A stretch of 64,000 nucleotides of DNA from Chitinophaga pinensis (GTDB lineage Bacteria > Bacteroidota > Bacteroidia > Chitinophagales > Chitinophagaceae). Position numbers and translations under genes: made by a program. The notes under the pieces were generated by a model that worked only from the letters and a program-made list of their open reading frames with translations, ran no database searches and was not told the origin of the DNA. Of this stretch, positions 1 to 9,504 are shown piece after piece (positions within the stretch are counted from its first letter, which is position 1; each line of letters opens with the position of its first letter). The stretch lies in the NCBI GenBank assembly GCA_945876095.1, contig CAMCMP010000013.1:1-64000 (forward strand), in the 5' to 3' direction.

Positions 1-267
1 ATAACTGACTTAAAATCGGCTGACCGACTAATTTTATCTCCGTATTTTTGCTCATGTTGGGATTGGTTCTTTGTAAAACAAATCTACAACATTGGTGGGC
101 TACCGAAAGGTGCCCATTTTTAATTAATTTAGTCGTTCACTAGTGATAATTTATATAATCCTTCACGGACTAAATCCTTTATTTTTTTATTTAAGAACAT
201 TTTGTTTTATTTTCATAGCTAGTATGACATTTAAGTAATTGAAATAGATACTTTATTCGAAAAAAAA

Positions 268-1554
268 CTATAGGTAAGCAGAATATTTTTGAAAACTTTC
301 TTTTTGTGGTTTGATTGTTTGAGTCAACAAAAAGATGAAATAAATAATGGTCACAATTAACATAAAAAATCCATCATAAGTTTCACTCCATAAAGAGCTA
401 GCGTTTCCTATAAATGCGAATAAGCCAAAAAATATATAGAACATAGTTAATCTAATAGAAAAAACTACATATTTTGAGTACCCTAAAAGAATTATCAGAG
501 TAAGTAATGCTATATTCATCCGGTCAAGACTACCGTTAATTAAATAAATATTAGTAAATAGATACAACAAGCTAGCTGAAACAACAAATACATTTAGTTT
601 TTTTCTGAAAAAACCTATTACATTGATAGAAATAAACAAAACCAAAAAACTGTTTTTAATAACTAACCAATAACCTGGAAAAGCCTTATATATTAATACC
701 CACATAGATCCATGTAATGGTATTTTTTCTGCGTTGGGTGCTAATCCTAATCTAGATATCATCATATTCAATAATCCCGGCATGAATGGAAGCAGAATAA
801 GTATGCAGGTGACAAATGAAATAATACAATATATTAGTATTTGTTTGAAGTTGCCCTTTTTATAAGTATTAAATAGACACAACGGAGCTACAAATATACC
901 TAAACCGATAAATGCTACAGAAAAGGCAAGTAAAATTGGACTAAGGATCATTCTAGCATTTCGATTATAACTATCAGAAAAATAAATTGCAGAAAGAATT
1001 AATAACAATCCTATTCCTTTGTGTTCAGGATAAAAAGTTCCCCAAAGAAGTAGAATGGGGGAAAAAGCACCTAGAGTTAACGCAACCAAAGGAAGAAAAT
1101 ATTCTCGTTGTTTAATAGTTAGATTATTTCTAAAAAAAAAAATACTTGATCTATAGTTCCATTTATTTAATATAATTACAATGATCAATACCGACAGAAT
1201 GCTGTCGAAAAAAGCAAACGTTAAGCGAAATGAGCGATTACTGCCAAAAGCATATTCTATTGCTCCAAAGAATAGTGTAGCTAATGGGAGGTTGGCACTT
1301 GTATAATTATTCCATTGTACCTGGCTTGAGTTTACAAATTCATTATGATTTTCAGTATTATTTTTCAATTGATTTCTTATTTCTAACTTATCGGAAAAAT
1401 CATAAGGATTCACTCCATGTGTAATCAATTGCCCTGCTTCCCTATATATCTGCAGGTCTATCATGTTATTCAAGCTTGGTGTTAAAATAACAAGGCCGAT
1501 TCGTATCAGTAAGGCTACAAAAAAGCAACCTAAATACAGTGGCATTTTTTTCAT
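268..1554 (-). CDS. polytopic membrane protein, GT-C (GT87/DUF2029-like) glycosyltransferase
   Basis: The 428-residue protein is almost entirely hydrophobic, with about ten predicted membrane spans and an N-terminal signal-anchor. After the first span comes D33-x-x-I-Y-R followed by N49-P-Y-D, the acidic outer loop typical of polyprenyl-phosphate-sugar-dependent GT-C enzymes of the GT87/DUF2029 type. These enzymes add a sugar to a lipid-linked glycan on the outer face of the inner membrane. It is the last gene of the polysaccharide locus inside the window, and no other Wzy candidate is present, so a polymerase role is the main alternative. It is visibly more AT-rich than the genes just upstream. 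The family call comes from the loop motif and topology only; the donor sugar is unknown. Confidence 0.55.
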   Translation of the reverse strand: MKKMPLYLGCFFVALLIRIGLVILTPSLNNMIDLQIYREAGQLITHGVNPYDFSDKLEIRNQLKNNTENHNEFVNSSQVQWNNYTSANLPLATLFFGAIEYAFGSNRSFRLTFAFFDSILSVLIIVIILNKWNYRSSIFFFRNNLTIKQREYFLPLVALTLGAFSPILLLWGTFYPEHKGIGLLLILSAIYFSDSYNRNARMILSPILLAFSVAFIGLGIFVAPLCLFNTYKKGNFKQILIYCIISFVTCILILLPFMPGLLNMMISRLGLAPNAEKIPLHGSMWVLIYKAFPGYWLVIKNSFLVLFISINVIGFFRKKLNVFVVSASLLYLFTNIYLINGSLDRMNIALLTLIILLGYSKYVVFSIRLTMFYIFFGLFAFIGNASSLWSETYDGFFMLIVTIIYFIFLLTQTIKPQKESFQKYSAYL

Positions 1555-1640
1555 GCTTTTAATTTTAGATTTGGTAAACCATAATGTCTAATAATAATAT
1601 AACTATTTTAATGAAATGTAGATCACAGACAAGTACTTAA

Positions 1641-2912
1641 TTATACTATCCTTGGCGTAGGTAATGGTATTATGAACCTACCGCGGTATCCTTTTTCTTT
1701 CAATTTGGGTATCAGTTCATCTGCAATGTGCCAAGAGAATAGAATCGCGTATTCAGGCTGATCCTCCATAAGTTTTGATTCCTCTAAGACAGGGATCAGT
1801 GTACCAGGCATGTATTTTCCTATTTTATAGGAGCCCTTGATTTCTAATACGCAATCGATAATAGAATCATCAAGCCCGATATAGTTAACCAAAGTACTTG
1901 CCCGTGATGGTGCGCCTACTCCATATACTTTCTCATTTTTGGATCGGATTTCTTTCAGCATAGCCATGAGGTCAAGCTTACTTTGAGAAACACGATTACG
2001 GAAATCCATAAAAGTATCCCAATTTAATTTTTCTTCTTCTTCGGCAATTATTTTTGCTACAGAATCCTGAACAGGGCGCTGACCCTTAAGTGCAGTATAC
2101 ACACGAATCGAACCACCATGGGTAGGTATTGGTTTTGCATGAATGATTTCTAATCCATGTAATTCAAGCAAATATTTCAGACTTAACAATGAGTAGTAAC
2201 GAAGATGCTCATGATAGATCGTATCATACTGCAATGTTTCAATTAGTGGAAGGAGGTAATGTGATTCTGAAATGAAAATGCCATCATCGTCCAGCATCGC
2301 CAGTATGGAGGCTACAATCTCATGAACATTCTCAATATGCGCGAAAACATTAGCCGCTGTAACAATTTTAGCTTTGCCATATATTTCAACTACTTGTTTC
2401 GCAGCTTTACTATCGAAAAACTCGTTGATACTTGGTATACCTTTTTCAACAGCCAATTTATAGGCATTAGTAGGTTCTACTCCGCAAGTACGATGACCCC
2501 CTGTATGAAAATTCTGCAATAATGTTCCATCATTAGAACCGATATCTACAACAAGATCATCTTTTGTAATCGGATAAAGTTTCATAACTTCTGTATACAA
2601 TTCAGCGAAATTTTCACGCAATATTTTAGTAGTTCCACTTGTATATGCATAATGTGGTGGAAATATAACTGCAGGGTCAACAATCAGCCCGAGCTGTACT
2701 AGTTGACTTTCGGGGCAATATAAAAGTTCCGCTGGGTATGCGATCTTCTCTTTTGGCCTCGAGCCAATGGCTTCCATAGTATTTACAGGAGGAAGAAATC
2801 CAATAAATAAAATAGATTTCAAATCATTAGATCCGCTGATCTGACAGTTTTCTACAAGAACACTGCCGCCTGAACCGGCAGCGTTTTGATTGTGGTTTTT
2901 AATTTGCGTCAT
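1641..2912 (-). CDS. class I SAM methyltransferase, TylCIII/NovU sugar C-methyltransferase family
   Basis: The three-part layout matches NDP-hexose C-methyltransferases: a small N-terminal metal-binding domain (about 20-80), a Rossmann SAM domain with motif I at D123-I-G-S-N-D-G-T, and a C-terminal domain (about 300-420) with a conserved YHEHLRYYS stretch between. The expected CxxC pairs of the zinc domain are both CxxS here (C23/S26 and C66/S69), so the classical four-Cys zinc site is incomplete. This may be a property of the subfamily. It lies 6 bp from the next upstream gene, an epimerase, in the same operon. The likely role is C-methylation of a nucleotide-linked sugar; the substrate is unknown. 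Two relatives lie at 16716-17960 and 18704-19879. Confidence 0.8.
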   Translation of the reverse strand: MTQIKNHNQNAAGSGGSVLVENCQISGSNDLKSILFIGFLPPVNTMEAIGSRPKEKIAYPAELLYCPESQLVQLGLIVDPAVIFPPHYAYTSGTTKILRENFAELYTEVMKLYPITKDDLVVDIGSNDGTLLQNFHTGGHRTCGVEPTNAYKLAVEKGIPSINEFFDSKAAKQVVEIYGKAKIVTAANVFAHIENVHEIVASILAMLDDDGIFISESHYLLPLIETLQYDTIYHEHLRYYSLLSLKYLLELHGLEIIHAKPIPTHGGSIRVYTALKGQRPVQDSVAKIIAEEEEKLNWDTFMDFRNRVSQSKLDLMAMLKEIRSKNEKVYGVGAPSRASTLVNYIGLDDSIIDCVLEIKGSYKIGKYMPGTLIPVLEESKLMEDQPEYAILFSWHIADELIPKLKEKGYRGRFIIPLPTPRIV

Positions 2913-2918
2913 GTTTGC

Positions 2919-3917
2919 TTATTTAGAATTATTAATATTTAAGTACCATTTTACTGTTTGTTTTATACCGCTTTGCATATCTGTTTCCTGCTCAAAGCCA
3001 AGTGACCTCAGTTTGTTTGTATTAGGACACCTTCGTATTGTACTTCCCTGTAAAAGTCTCCCAGGGATGATATTTATCTCACGATCACAAACACTTGCAA
3101 CAAGCGTTGCAAGATTCTTAACTGAAATTTCTTCTTCAGTTCCTATATGATAGACATTCAAGTGTTCACCTTTTTCAATAACAGTAAGCAAGGCATTGGA
3201 AAAATCATCAATAAAAATAAACGAACGAGTTTCTTCCCCGCTACCCTGTATATTAAAATCAATTTTACCGGTTGGTTGTTTTTCTATTGCTTCTTTCATA
3301 CGAAATGCGAATTGCGGAACTACATGTTCTCTTCCCATATCAGGACCATAAACATTGTGCGGCCGGAATATGATCATACGGTCAAAAAATTTTCTGCCAT
3401 AGTTAACAGCAAGTAATTCGCTGATAATTTTTCCACCTCCGTAAGAGAACCTTGGATTTAAAACATCCGGAACAACCAATGCAGCTGATTCATCAGTCGG
3501 GATCACCTGTGGTGTCTGGTATACTTCAGAACTTGACGCTAATACCAATTGTTTTACATTTTCCGCAATACATGCATCCAGCACGTTCATCATGCCTTTT
3601 ACTGCAACTTCGAGTATTAATTCAGGTTTTGTATAAAAGAATTCTGTACCGTTTATATATGCAAGATGGCAAACACAATCCATTCCATGCACTGCCTTTT
3701 TAACTACGTCCAGGTCACGGATATCACCTGTTATTAATTCAACATGGTCAGCGATAATACCTAATTTTTCCCTTGAACCTCTTGAATCATTATCCAAAGA
3801 TCTTACGAATGCCCCTTTTTTCAACAGGCTTTTTACAAGCGCACGGCCTATAAATCCAGTTCCCCCCGTTACTAAAAAACGTTTTCCCTGGTAAAAAGAA
3901 TGTGAAGGTGTGTTCAT
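2919..3917 (-). CDS. NAD-dependent epimerase/dehydratase (extended SDR)
   Basis: This 332-residue extended short-chain dehydrogenase has the NAD-binding TGGTGFIG motif at 17-24, a catalytic Ser region SSSEVY near 128-133 and the Tyr-x3-Lys pair as Y159-GGG-K163. The RPHNVYGP stretch after the active site is typical of UDP-glucose/GalNAc 4-epimerase and dTDP-glucose dehydratase relatives, which act on nucleotide sugars in the cytoplasm. It sits between two methyltransferases with 6-9 bp gaps, which indicates one transcript. Epimerisation is more likely than dehydration, but the sequence alone does not fix the substrate. Confidence 0.8.
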   Translation of the reverse strand: MNTPSHSFYQGKRFLVTGGTGFIGRALVKSLLKKGAFVRSLDNDSRGSREKLGIIADHVELITGDIRDLDVVKKAVHGMDCVCHLAYINGTEFFYTKPELILEVAVKGMMNVLDACIAENVKQLVLASSSEVYQTPQVIPTDESAALVVPDVLNPRFSYGGGKIISELLAVNYGRKFFDRMIIFRPHNVYGPDMGREHVVPQFAFRMKEAIEKQPTGKIDFNIQGSGEETRSFIFIDDFSNALLTVIEKGEHLNVYHIGTEEEISVKNLATLVASVCDREINIIPGRLLQGSTIRRCPNTNKLRSLGFEQETDMQSGIKQTVKWYLNINNSK

Positions 3918-3926
3918 TGCTATTTT

Positions 3927-4658
3927 TTAAGGTTTTATTGCCGAAGCGATTAAAAAAGTACCGAGCAGGTGTTCAAAAGGCGAGTATTGGAGGATCCTGT
4001 CAAAGAAATTGTACAAAGGAATCAAAACGACAGCTTTGCCCGGAACCTTTTTATAAGTTATACCGCTAATCCCTTCGATAAGTATATTTTTAAATCCAAC
4101 TGATCTTAATTCACTTGATAGTTTTTTCCGGTTCATTAATATTTCATTTTCTGTTTTGTCTTTACTACTATAAAAAGGTGATCTTGGGTCGCGATAAAGA
4201 AACATGGCAGGTGACCATGCATTTGGATCGTATGAAAAAATATAGCCGCCCGGCTTCAACAGGCGAAAGGCTTCTGTAAGAGCGGTATGAATAATTTCAT
4301 ACTCCGACAAGTGATGAAGTACCCCGGAAAATATCACAAAATCAAATGAGCCCGATTCGAAAGATGTGTTCCGAATATCTTCACAATAAAACGAAACATC
4401 CTGGTTTTTTATTCTGGCAACCTTGATCGATTCTTCTGAAACATCAACACCCAATATCAATCCGCCGAATTTTGAAAGTCTTGTTGTGAATGCTCCCGTG
4501 CCACATCCCATATCCAGCCATTTTTTTCCGGGCAAAGGATTGAGCCTTTTTTTTATTAAGCCGATCAGCCTTTTATATGCGCCTTCATCAAAAACATCAT
4601 ATTCTCCTTCTTCGCGGATATATTCATCAAAAAATGCCGACTCTTTTTCTATTTGCAT
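3927..4658 (-). CDS. class I SAM-dependent methyltransferase
   Basis: This is a Methyltransf_11-type enzyme. The SAM-binding loop DMGCGTGAF lies near residues 49-57, and the acidic motif GVDVS follows about 20 residues later. The reading frame extends upstream to an ATG at 4715, but that would overlap the preceding glycosyltransferase by 55 bp. The ATG at 4658 starts 2 bp after that gene's stop, so I prefer it (243 residues). The C-terminal part is variable and contains a hydrophobic stretch, as in many O- or N-methyltransferases of glycan loci. The methyl acceptor cannot be read from sequence; sugar or lipid-linked glycan methylation fits the context. Confidence 0.75.
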   Translation of the reverse strand: MQIEKESAFFDEYIREEGEYDVFDEGAYKRLIGLIKKRLNPLPGKKWLDMGCGTGAFTTRLSKFGGLILGVDVSEESIKVARIKNQDVSFYCEDIRNTSFESGSFDFVIFSGVLHHLSEYEIIHTALTEAFRLLKPGGYIFSYDPNAWSPAMFLYRDPRSPFYSSKDKTENEILMNRKKLSSELRSVGFKNILIEGISGITYKKVPGKAVVLIPLYNFFDRILQYSPFEHLLGTFLIASAIKP

Positions 4659-4660
4659 TT

Positions 4661-5371
4661 CTATTGCTTTGTTTTTAAGCCAAGGTACGTGGTCGCAAGT
4701 GCATACCGCAACCATATAAGGTATTGCGGCATCCAGTTCAATGTTCTGAAACGGCTTTTGCCAAATTCCCGTTCATACCAGCTTACCGGGTATTCCGCTA
4801 TTGAAAATCCCTTGCGATGCGCTTTAACAAGTATCTCGATACTGAATGCAAATCCAACTTTGGATTCTATCTCTATTGATTGTAACACTTTCCTTGAAAA
4901 CATTCTAAAGCCATTGGTAGCATCGCGTGTGGGAACAAATGCAACGTATTTGAATAACCATTCCGCAGTTATAGTCAGTACCCGTTTAGTGAGGCTGCAA
5001 CCGACAAAACAACCTCCAGGCATAAAACGGCACGGAGTAACTATATCATTTCCTTGACTGACCAATGCTACCATTGCATCCAGCTTGCCGGCATTGTAAT
5101 TATCATCAGCGGGCATTACCAGGATAATTGGCGCTGTGCTTCTCTTTAATCCCGTTGTGATCGCTCCATGAACTCCCTTTCCTTCATTCTTAACGAGAAC
5201 CAACGTATGTGGATGAAAATCCAATGCCGCAAGAACCGGCAATGTATTGTCATTATCGTGATCATAGCAGATTAATATTTTTGATTCCGCTTTTAATTCC
5301 GTCTTAAATGACTCGATCAAGGAAACAATATTATCACCTTCGTTGTAAACGGGTATCACAATGTCCAGCAT
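4661..5371 (-). CDS. family 2 glycosyltransferase (GT-A fold)
   Basis: The 236-residue protein starts with the GT2 signature VIPVYNEGDN (5-14). The metal-binding acidic patch is P-A-D89-D90-N, and a short KxxFS-type segment follows. No C-terminal membrane spans follow, so it is a soluble or peripheral enzyme resembling the catalytic half of dolichyl/polyprenyl-phosphate mannosyltransferases (DPM1-like). It may load a sugar onto undecaprenyl phosphate for the GT-C enzyme encoded at the left end of the cluster, or elongate the repeat unit; these cannot be separated here. The neighbouring oxidoreductase ends 12 bp upstream. Confidence 0.8.
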   Translation of the reverse strand: MLDIVIPVYNEGDNIVSLIESFKTELKAESKILICYDHDNDNTLPVLAALDFHPHTLVLVKNEGKGVHGAITTGLKRSTAPIILVMPADDNYNAGKLDAMVALVSQGNDIVTPCRFMPGGCFVGCSLTKRVLTITAEWLFKYVAFVPTRDATNGFRMFSRKVLQSIEIESKVGFAFSIEILVKAHRKGFSIAEYPVSWYEREFGKSRFRTLNWMPQYLIWLRYALATTYLGLKTKQ

Positions 5372-5383
5372 AATTAATAAGTT

Positions 5384-6424
5384 TTATACTTCAAGAGATA
5401 TAATCTTTTCTGCGTTGGCAGTTTCCAAAGCCTGTAACAACATCTGTACACGAACCCCATCCATAAGATTTGGTTTCATTACAGTTCCTGTTTCAAGGCA
5501 ACCGATCCAGCGTGTGAGTAAACTATCTACTACAGCAATACGTCCATCGGCAACTTCTTTAAAATCCGAGGTGGAATGTAAACTCTCACAGCTGCCATCC
5601 GAACTCATGTATACACCTTTAAATCCCTTCGCATAATCTTTTCCTTCGTTTACAAGATGAATGGTTCCCTGTTTTCCGTAAATGGAAAAGTGATGCCCAA
5701 TTCCTGCAAATGCATTCTGGTGTACATTCACTGTTACAATTACTCCAGAAGCAAGTTGTAACTGGATATTGGCGCCAACATCACAACCTGTATAGGTTTC
5801 ATCGAGCAAACAGGAAACAAATGAAATATTGCCTAACATCCATTCAACATAATACAATACGTGACTCACGAAATTTTTCAACACACCACCTCCTTGTTTC
5901 CTGTCCAGCTTCCAGGGGTGTTTGCCAAAGCGGCTGGCTTCAGTTTGTACATACCAGTTTACACAGGCATGCTCGATTTCGCCTAAGGCTCCGGATACAA
6001 TCTTTTCTTTTGCGCGTGACCAGCTGGGAATTTCAGGAAAAATAAAGTCTACCGCCTGCGAACCTGCGTTTTGTTTTGCTGTTGCAAGAAGTTCTTCTGC
6101 AGATACGAGATCTGCAGAAAGCGGTTTTTCACAAAAACAATTGATTTCCATCGACAAAGCCGTTCTTAAAATATCTGCCTGGATAACAGGTGGTACGGCA
6201 AGCACCAATAAATCAAGCTTTGCACTTTTCAACATTTGTTTCCAATCTGCAAATGCTGCGGGAATATTATTTTGAGAAGCAAAGTCTTGCGTTTTTTCCA
6301 ATGAAGTACCACAAACTGCTACGACTGTGCAATTCGATAGTTTCCTTAACGCAGGAAGTTGCACAAACCTCGCATACCCAAGTCCGATTAAGCCTACACG
6401 ATAATTCTTTGTTTCCTGCTGCAT
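5384..6424 (-). CDS. Gfo/Idh/MocA family sugar oxidoreductase
   Basis: A Rossmann motif GLIGLGYARF (11-20) and the family hallmark E99-K100-P101, which places the catalytic lysine, identify this NAD(P)-dependent oxidoreductase. A second-domain GGGVLKNFVSH stretch near 185 is typical of the substrate-binding half. Members in glycan clusters, such as WlbA, oxidise C3 of UDP-GlcNAc-uronic acid. A UDP-HexNAc 6-dehydrogenase is encoded in the same locus (27619-28890), so that role is plausible, but no aminotransferase or acyltransferase partner is visible. It lies 4 bp from a nucleotide-sugar dehydrogenase, which suggests consecutive steps. Confidence 0.8.
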   Translation of the reverse strand: MQQETKNYRVGLIGLGYARFVQLPALRKLSNCTVVAVCGTSLEKTQDFASQNNIPAAFADWKQMLKSAKLDLLVLAVPPVIQADILRTALSMEINCFCEKPLSADLVSAEELLATAKQNAGSQAVDFIFPEIPSWSRAKEKIVSGALGEIEHACVNWYVQTEASRFGKHPWKLDRKQGGGVLKNFVSHVLYYVEWMLGNISFVSCLLDETYTGCDVGANIQLQLASGVIVTVNVHQNAFAGIGHHFSIYGKQGTIHLVNEGKDYAKGFKGVYMSSDGSCESLHSTSDFKEVADGRIAVVDSLLTRWIGCLETGTVMKPNLMDGVRVQMLLQALETANAEKIISLEV

Positions 6425-6428
6425 TATT

Positions 6429-7610
6429 TTATAAAATGTTCCAGAGGTCTATGATCTCTTTTCCATAAGGAATGATCAGTTGCTTATAAGCTTTATGCGG
6501 AACACCAACGATTATTATATCACACTGCTTTACGAGTTCCTCTTTCGATACAAAATCAGAATTTGTTACATATTCATCTGAACATGATACCAAAGCTCCT
6601 TTGAATTCAAGTGTTTTTTTCAACCGGTATGAAAGTGAATCCCTGATATCATCACATTCAGCTTTAAACGCCATACCCAAAATACCGATCTTTACATTAA
6701 TGACTGTGGTTGTTTTGCTTATTAACTGAGAGATCATAAAGTCTGGCAACCCTTCATTGATGGTCATAGCCACCTGGCCGAGGAAAAAATTCTTTTTTTC
6801 AAATGAGAACAATTGCATCGTATCCTTCATAAGGCAAGGGCCAGCCGCAAACCCTGCGCTGGGTATGCTACCCATGCGCGGATAACCCTGCTTCATTTTT
6901 GTAAGTAGTTTATTATAATCAAGGCCTGCAGATTCCACCAGCATATAAAGCTGATTGGTAGCTGCAAACTGTATATACCTGTATGCATTACTGATAAGTT
7001 TTGCAAACTCCGCCTCAATTGTACTCATCACAATAACATCAGGTGCTATTTTAGAGAACAACTCGCTAGCCAATTTAACAGCAAGATCTGAAGTTCCGCT
7101 GACCAATTGTGGCAATGTTTGAATTTCTTCCACACCTTTTCCCTGCACTACACGTTCCGGGCAAAATGCCAGTGGACAATTCTTTCCTTTATTTTTCAGA
7201 TAACGATTAAGATAATCAGTAACGCCTGGCGCTACAGTTGATCTTAAGATAATAAGCTGGTCATCATTAATAAAAGGCAGCAATCCATCAATGCATTGAG
7301 TAAGGACACTCAATCTTGGATTATGAAATTCATCAATTGGGGTTCCAATGGTTACCACAACAATTGAAGCATTGGCGATGCTTTCTGGATCAGATGAAAA
7401 GCCAAGCATTTTTTCTTTTAGCGCCTTTTCAAGGAGAGGTTCAGCGCCATCTTCAAGGAACGGCATTTTACCCGATGCCAGAAGTGCAAGGGAATTCTTA
7501 TTCAGATCATTAACTAATGTAGGAATTCCTTTTGATGCCAATACAATTGACAAAGGTGCACCTACATGTCCTGCGCCACCTATTACTGCTACATAGTATT
7601 TTTTATCCAT
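6429..7610 (-). CDS. UDP-glucose/GDP-mannose dehydrogenase family protein
   Basis: All three domains of the nucleotide-sugar 6-dehydrogenase family are present. The N-terminal NAD domain has GGAGHVG (11-17), the central domain carries the active-site Cys as GPC259LMKD, and a C-terminal NDP-binding domain includes GMAFKAECDDIRDS. These enzymes perform the four-electron oxidation of a UDP-hexose to its uronic acid. The second paralogue at 27619-28890 is more clearly a UDP-HexNAc enzyme, so this one may act on a different sugar. It is 393 residues long, slightly short for the family but with all core motifs intact. Confidence 0.85.
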   Translation of the reverse strand: MDKKYYVAVIGGAGHVGAPLSIVLASKGIPTLVNDLNKNSLALLASGKMPFLEDGAEPLLEKALKEKMLGFSSDPESIANASIVVVTIGTPIDEFHNPRLSVLTQCIDGLLPFINDDQLIILRSTVAPGVTDYLNRYLKNKGKNCPLAFCPERVVQGKGVEEIQTLPQLVSGTSDLAVKLASELFSKIAPDVIVMSTIEAEFAKLISNAYRYIQFAATNQLYMLVESAGLDYNKLLTKMKQGYPRMGSIPSAGFAAGPCLMKDTMQLFSFEKKNFFLGQVAMTINEGLPDFMISQLISKTTTVINVKIGILGMAFKAECDDIRDSLSYRLKKTLEFKGALVSCSDEYVTNSDFVSKEELVKQCDIIIVGVPHKAYKQLIIPYGKEIIDLWNIL

Positions 7611-7639
7611 AAAATTATTATGTGTGGATTAAGGGTTTA

Positions 7640-8191
7640 TTATAAAGAAAATAATTTACTATCGAGATCCCCGTGCACGAACGCCGAGGTCAATAATGCA
7701 ATGTGGAGCTGGTGATTGAATTCCCCTGTTTTGATCATAGACAACAACTCACTTAAAGTAACATAACGAACCTCAATACCTTCTTCCGGTACATTAACCG
7801 GGTTTGTATGACAAACAGCGAAAAAGCCAAATGACCGAAAGCTCGATCTTCCCGTATCAGGAAAATATTTGCCGATCTGATGCAGAGATTTAACGGCAAG
7901 TCCTGTTTCTTCCCGCAGTTCGCGGGAAGCTGCTTCGAACGGATCATCACCTTCATCAATGGTACCTGCCGGAAATTCCCAGGTATATTCTTCAACCGCC
8001 GGCCTATATTGCCGGATAACAGGTATTTTGTCATCGGTTGTGATTGCCAGGATACCTACATAATCAGCCTGAACAATACTGTGATATAATTCAATTTTTT
8101 TATCCGCATCAAACTGTACTTCCTTTTCGTATATACTCACCCATGGTGAGATCTTTGTTATTGTACTACTATTTATTTTGGGGAAATCCAT
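7640..8191 (-). CDS. NUDIX hydrolase, ADP-ribose/NDP-sugar pyrophosphatase type
   Basis: The 183-residue protein carries a Nudix box from G76 to L98 with the catalytic core R90-E-L-R-E-E-T-G-L intact. The usual glutamate at the seventh position of the box is aspartate (D82), a conservative change outside the REUXEE metal-binding core. The upstream segment QYRPAVEEYTWEFPAG is characteristic of ADP-ribose pyrophosphatases. Such enzymes cleave NDP-sugars to NMP plus sugar phosphate and often appear in nucleotide-sugar loci, perhaps as housecleaning. It lies 29 bp from the dehydrogenase start in the same direction. Confidence 0.85.
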   Translation of the reverse strand: MDFPKINSSTITKISPWVSIYEKEVQFDADKKIELYHSIVQADYVGILAITTDDKIPVIRQYRPAVEEYTWEFPAGTIDEGDDPFEAASRELREETGLAVKSLHQIGKYFPDTGRSSFRSFGFFAVCHTNPVNVPEEGIEVRYVTLSELLSMIKTGEFNHQLHIALLTSAFVHGDLDSKLFSL

Positions 8192-8246
8192 TACACGATT
8201 AATTAATCAACTTAGTTGTGGGGCACTATTCCACTATGATCAATCA

Positions 8247-9458
8247 TTATAACTGCTCATAAAACCTTAAAAGACGGGATGCGTTAGATTCCAACAAAAG
8301 TGATGAAGGACGGGAAATGGCAATTGGTGATTTTTTGCATATTTCAACGATCTCCTCGAATGAATTAACTACACATCCGCCATCATAGCGCTCTATTATG
8401 AAACGAATAAATCGGGCATCCTGCGAAAGAGTAAAAACGCCTGCATCAAAATAATCAAAAAACTTGGAAGGCAGGAAATAGCCTCCCATATGTTCAAAAT
8501 AGGTTTCGTTATCATCTCCAAAATTCATTGTTTTGGAAGATATCAGAATACCATAGTGATACTTCGAAATCTCCTTACGCAATTCAAGTAATGAGATCGT
8601 ATCGTGAATATGAACATATTTAGAGATAGTATCCTCAGTTAAAAACCTTAGCATATTGATTTTTAATAAGCCAATAATAATGCTGTGAGAAGGATAGATA
8701 TGTAAGTGAATTTCGGCTTTACTTAAATGTGATGCAAGTTCATATAAATAACCTACTGGTGAATCGGGGTTCGGCTCAATACTGCCTACATAAACAACAT
8801 GTATACCATCCGTTAGTTTGGGTACCCTTATAAATTTATTTTCCGGCCAGCAATACTCAGAAAATAATATTTTTTCAGGGAGCTTATAATTTAGTTTTTT
8901 AAGAAATTGAATTCGAAGATCACGTGAGCAAATGCCATCCGCATGTATATAGCAGTATTGTTCCAAACTGGTATAATCTGTAATACTTGTCTCGTCTTTG
9001 AACATTCCAGTCAATAAATCATAATTGTCGAAAACAATCTTGCCTGGTTTATACTTTGTAAAGACATGAGCGAGTTCAAAATTATAATTTGAAAAAATAT
9101 GATAAATAACCGGTGAATATTTTGCTGCAATATTAAGAGCGTCCCAGCGGTCCTTTATTTTTTTTGTTTCGAAAAAATATTCTGAAACATCGTAAGGTAA
9201 ATTATCCTTGTGCAGCAATGTTATTTGCCACCCAGACGTCTTTAATGCAAAAGCCAATTTTATGGCACGTACATTAACCTGGTGACATACAAATATTGCG
9301 TGGTTTGCAGTGCGGGGCTGTTCAAACGCCTGTTTAGCGTTTCTAATCGCCTGTAATTTCCTAATGCCTTTACCGGGGACCTGGAGGATCGTTTTCGACC
9401 GGTTTAGTATTTTTGCAACTACATCCAAAATATTCTTATCATTCGCTTTACCCACCAA
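8247..9458 (-). CDS. putative GT-B glycosyltransferase
   Basis: The 403-residue protein has two Rossmann-like halves: an N-terminal acceptor-type domain with AIFVCHQVNVRAIKLAFAL near 78-96, and a C-terminal half beginning with VVYVGSIEPNPDS. That beta-strand/loop is typical of the donor domain of GT4-like enzymes. The late segment YFDAGVFTLSQD resembles the donor-binding region. There is no ATG at the front: the frame opens with TTG at 9458 followed by GTG at 9455, so translation starts at one of these. No specific family was recognised; a cytoplasmic glycosyltransferase building the repeat unit is the best reading. Confidence 0.55.
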   Translation of the reverse strand: MVGKANDKNILDVVAKILNRSKTILQVPGKGIRKLQAIRNAKQAFEQPRTANHAIFVCHQVNVRAIKLAFALKTSGWQITLLHKDNLPYDVSEYFFETKKIKDRWDALNIAAKYSPVIYHIFSNYNFELAHVFTKYKPGKIVFDNYDLLTGMFKDETSITDYTSLEQYCYIHADGICSRDLRIQFLKKLNYKLPEKILFSEYCWPENKFIRVPKLTDGIHVVYVGSIEPNPDSPVGYLYELASHLSKAEIHLHIYPSHSIIIGLLKINMLRFLTEDTISKYVHIHDTISLLELRKEISKYHYGILISSKTMNFGDDNETYFEHMGGYFLPSKFFDYFDAGVFTLSQDARFIRFIIERYDGGCVVNSFEEIVEICKKSPIAISRPSSLLLESNASRLLRFYEQL

Positions 9459-9504
9459 TAGCGCTGTTTATCATTACCTGTAACTTTGAAAAAATGCAAA
9501 TGTC

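Noticed and set aside
4659..4715. Upstream ATG (4715) as the start of the methyltransferase
   Set aside because: It would overlap the glycosyltransferase gene by 55 bp; the ATG at 4658 fits directly behind its stop.
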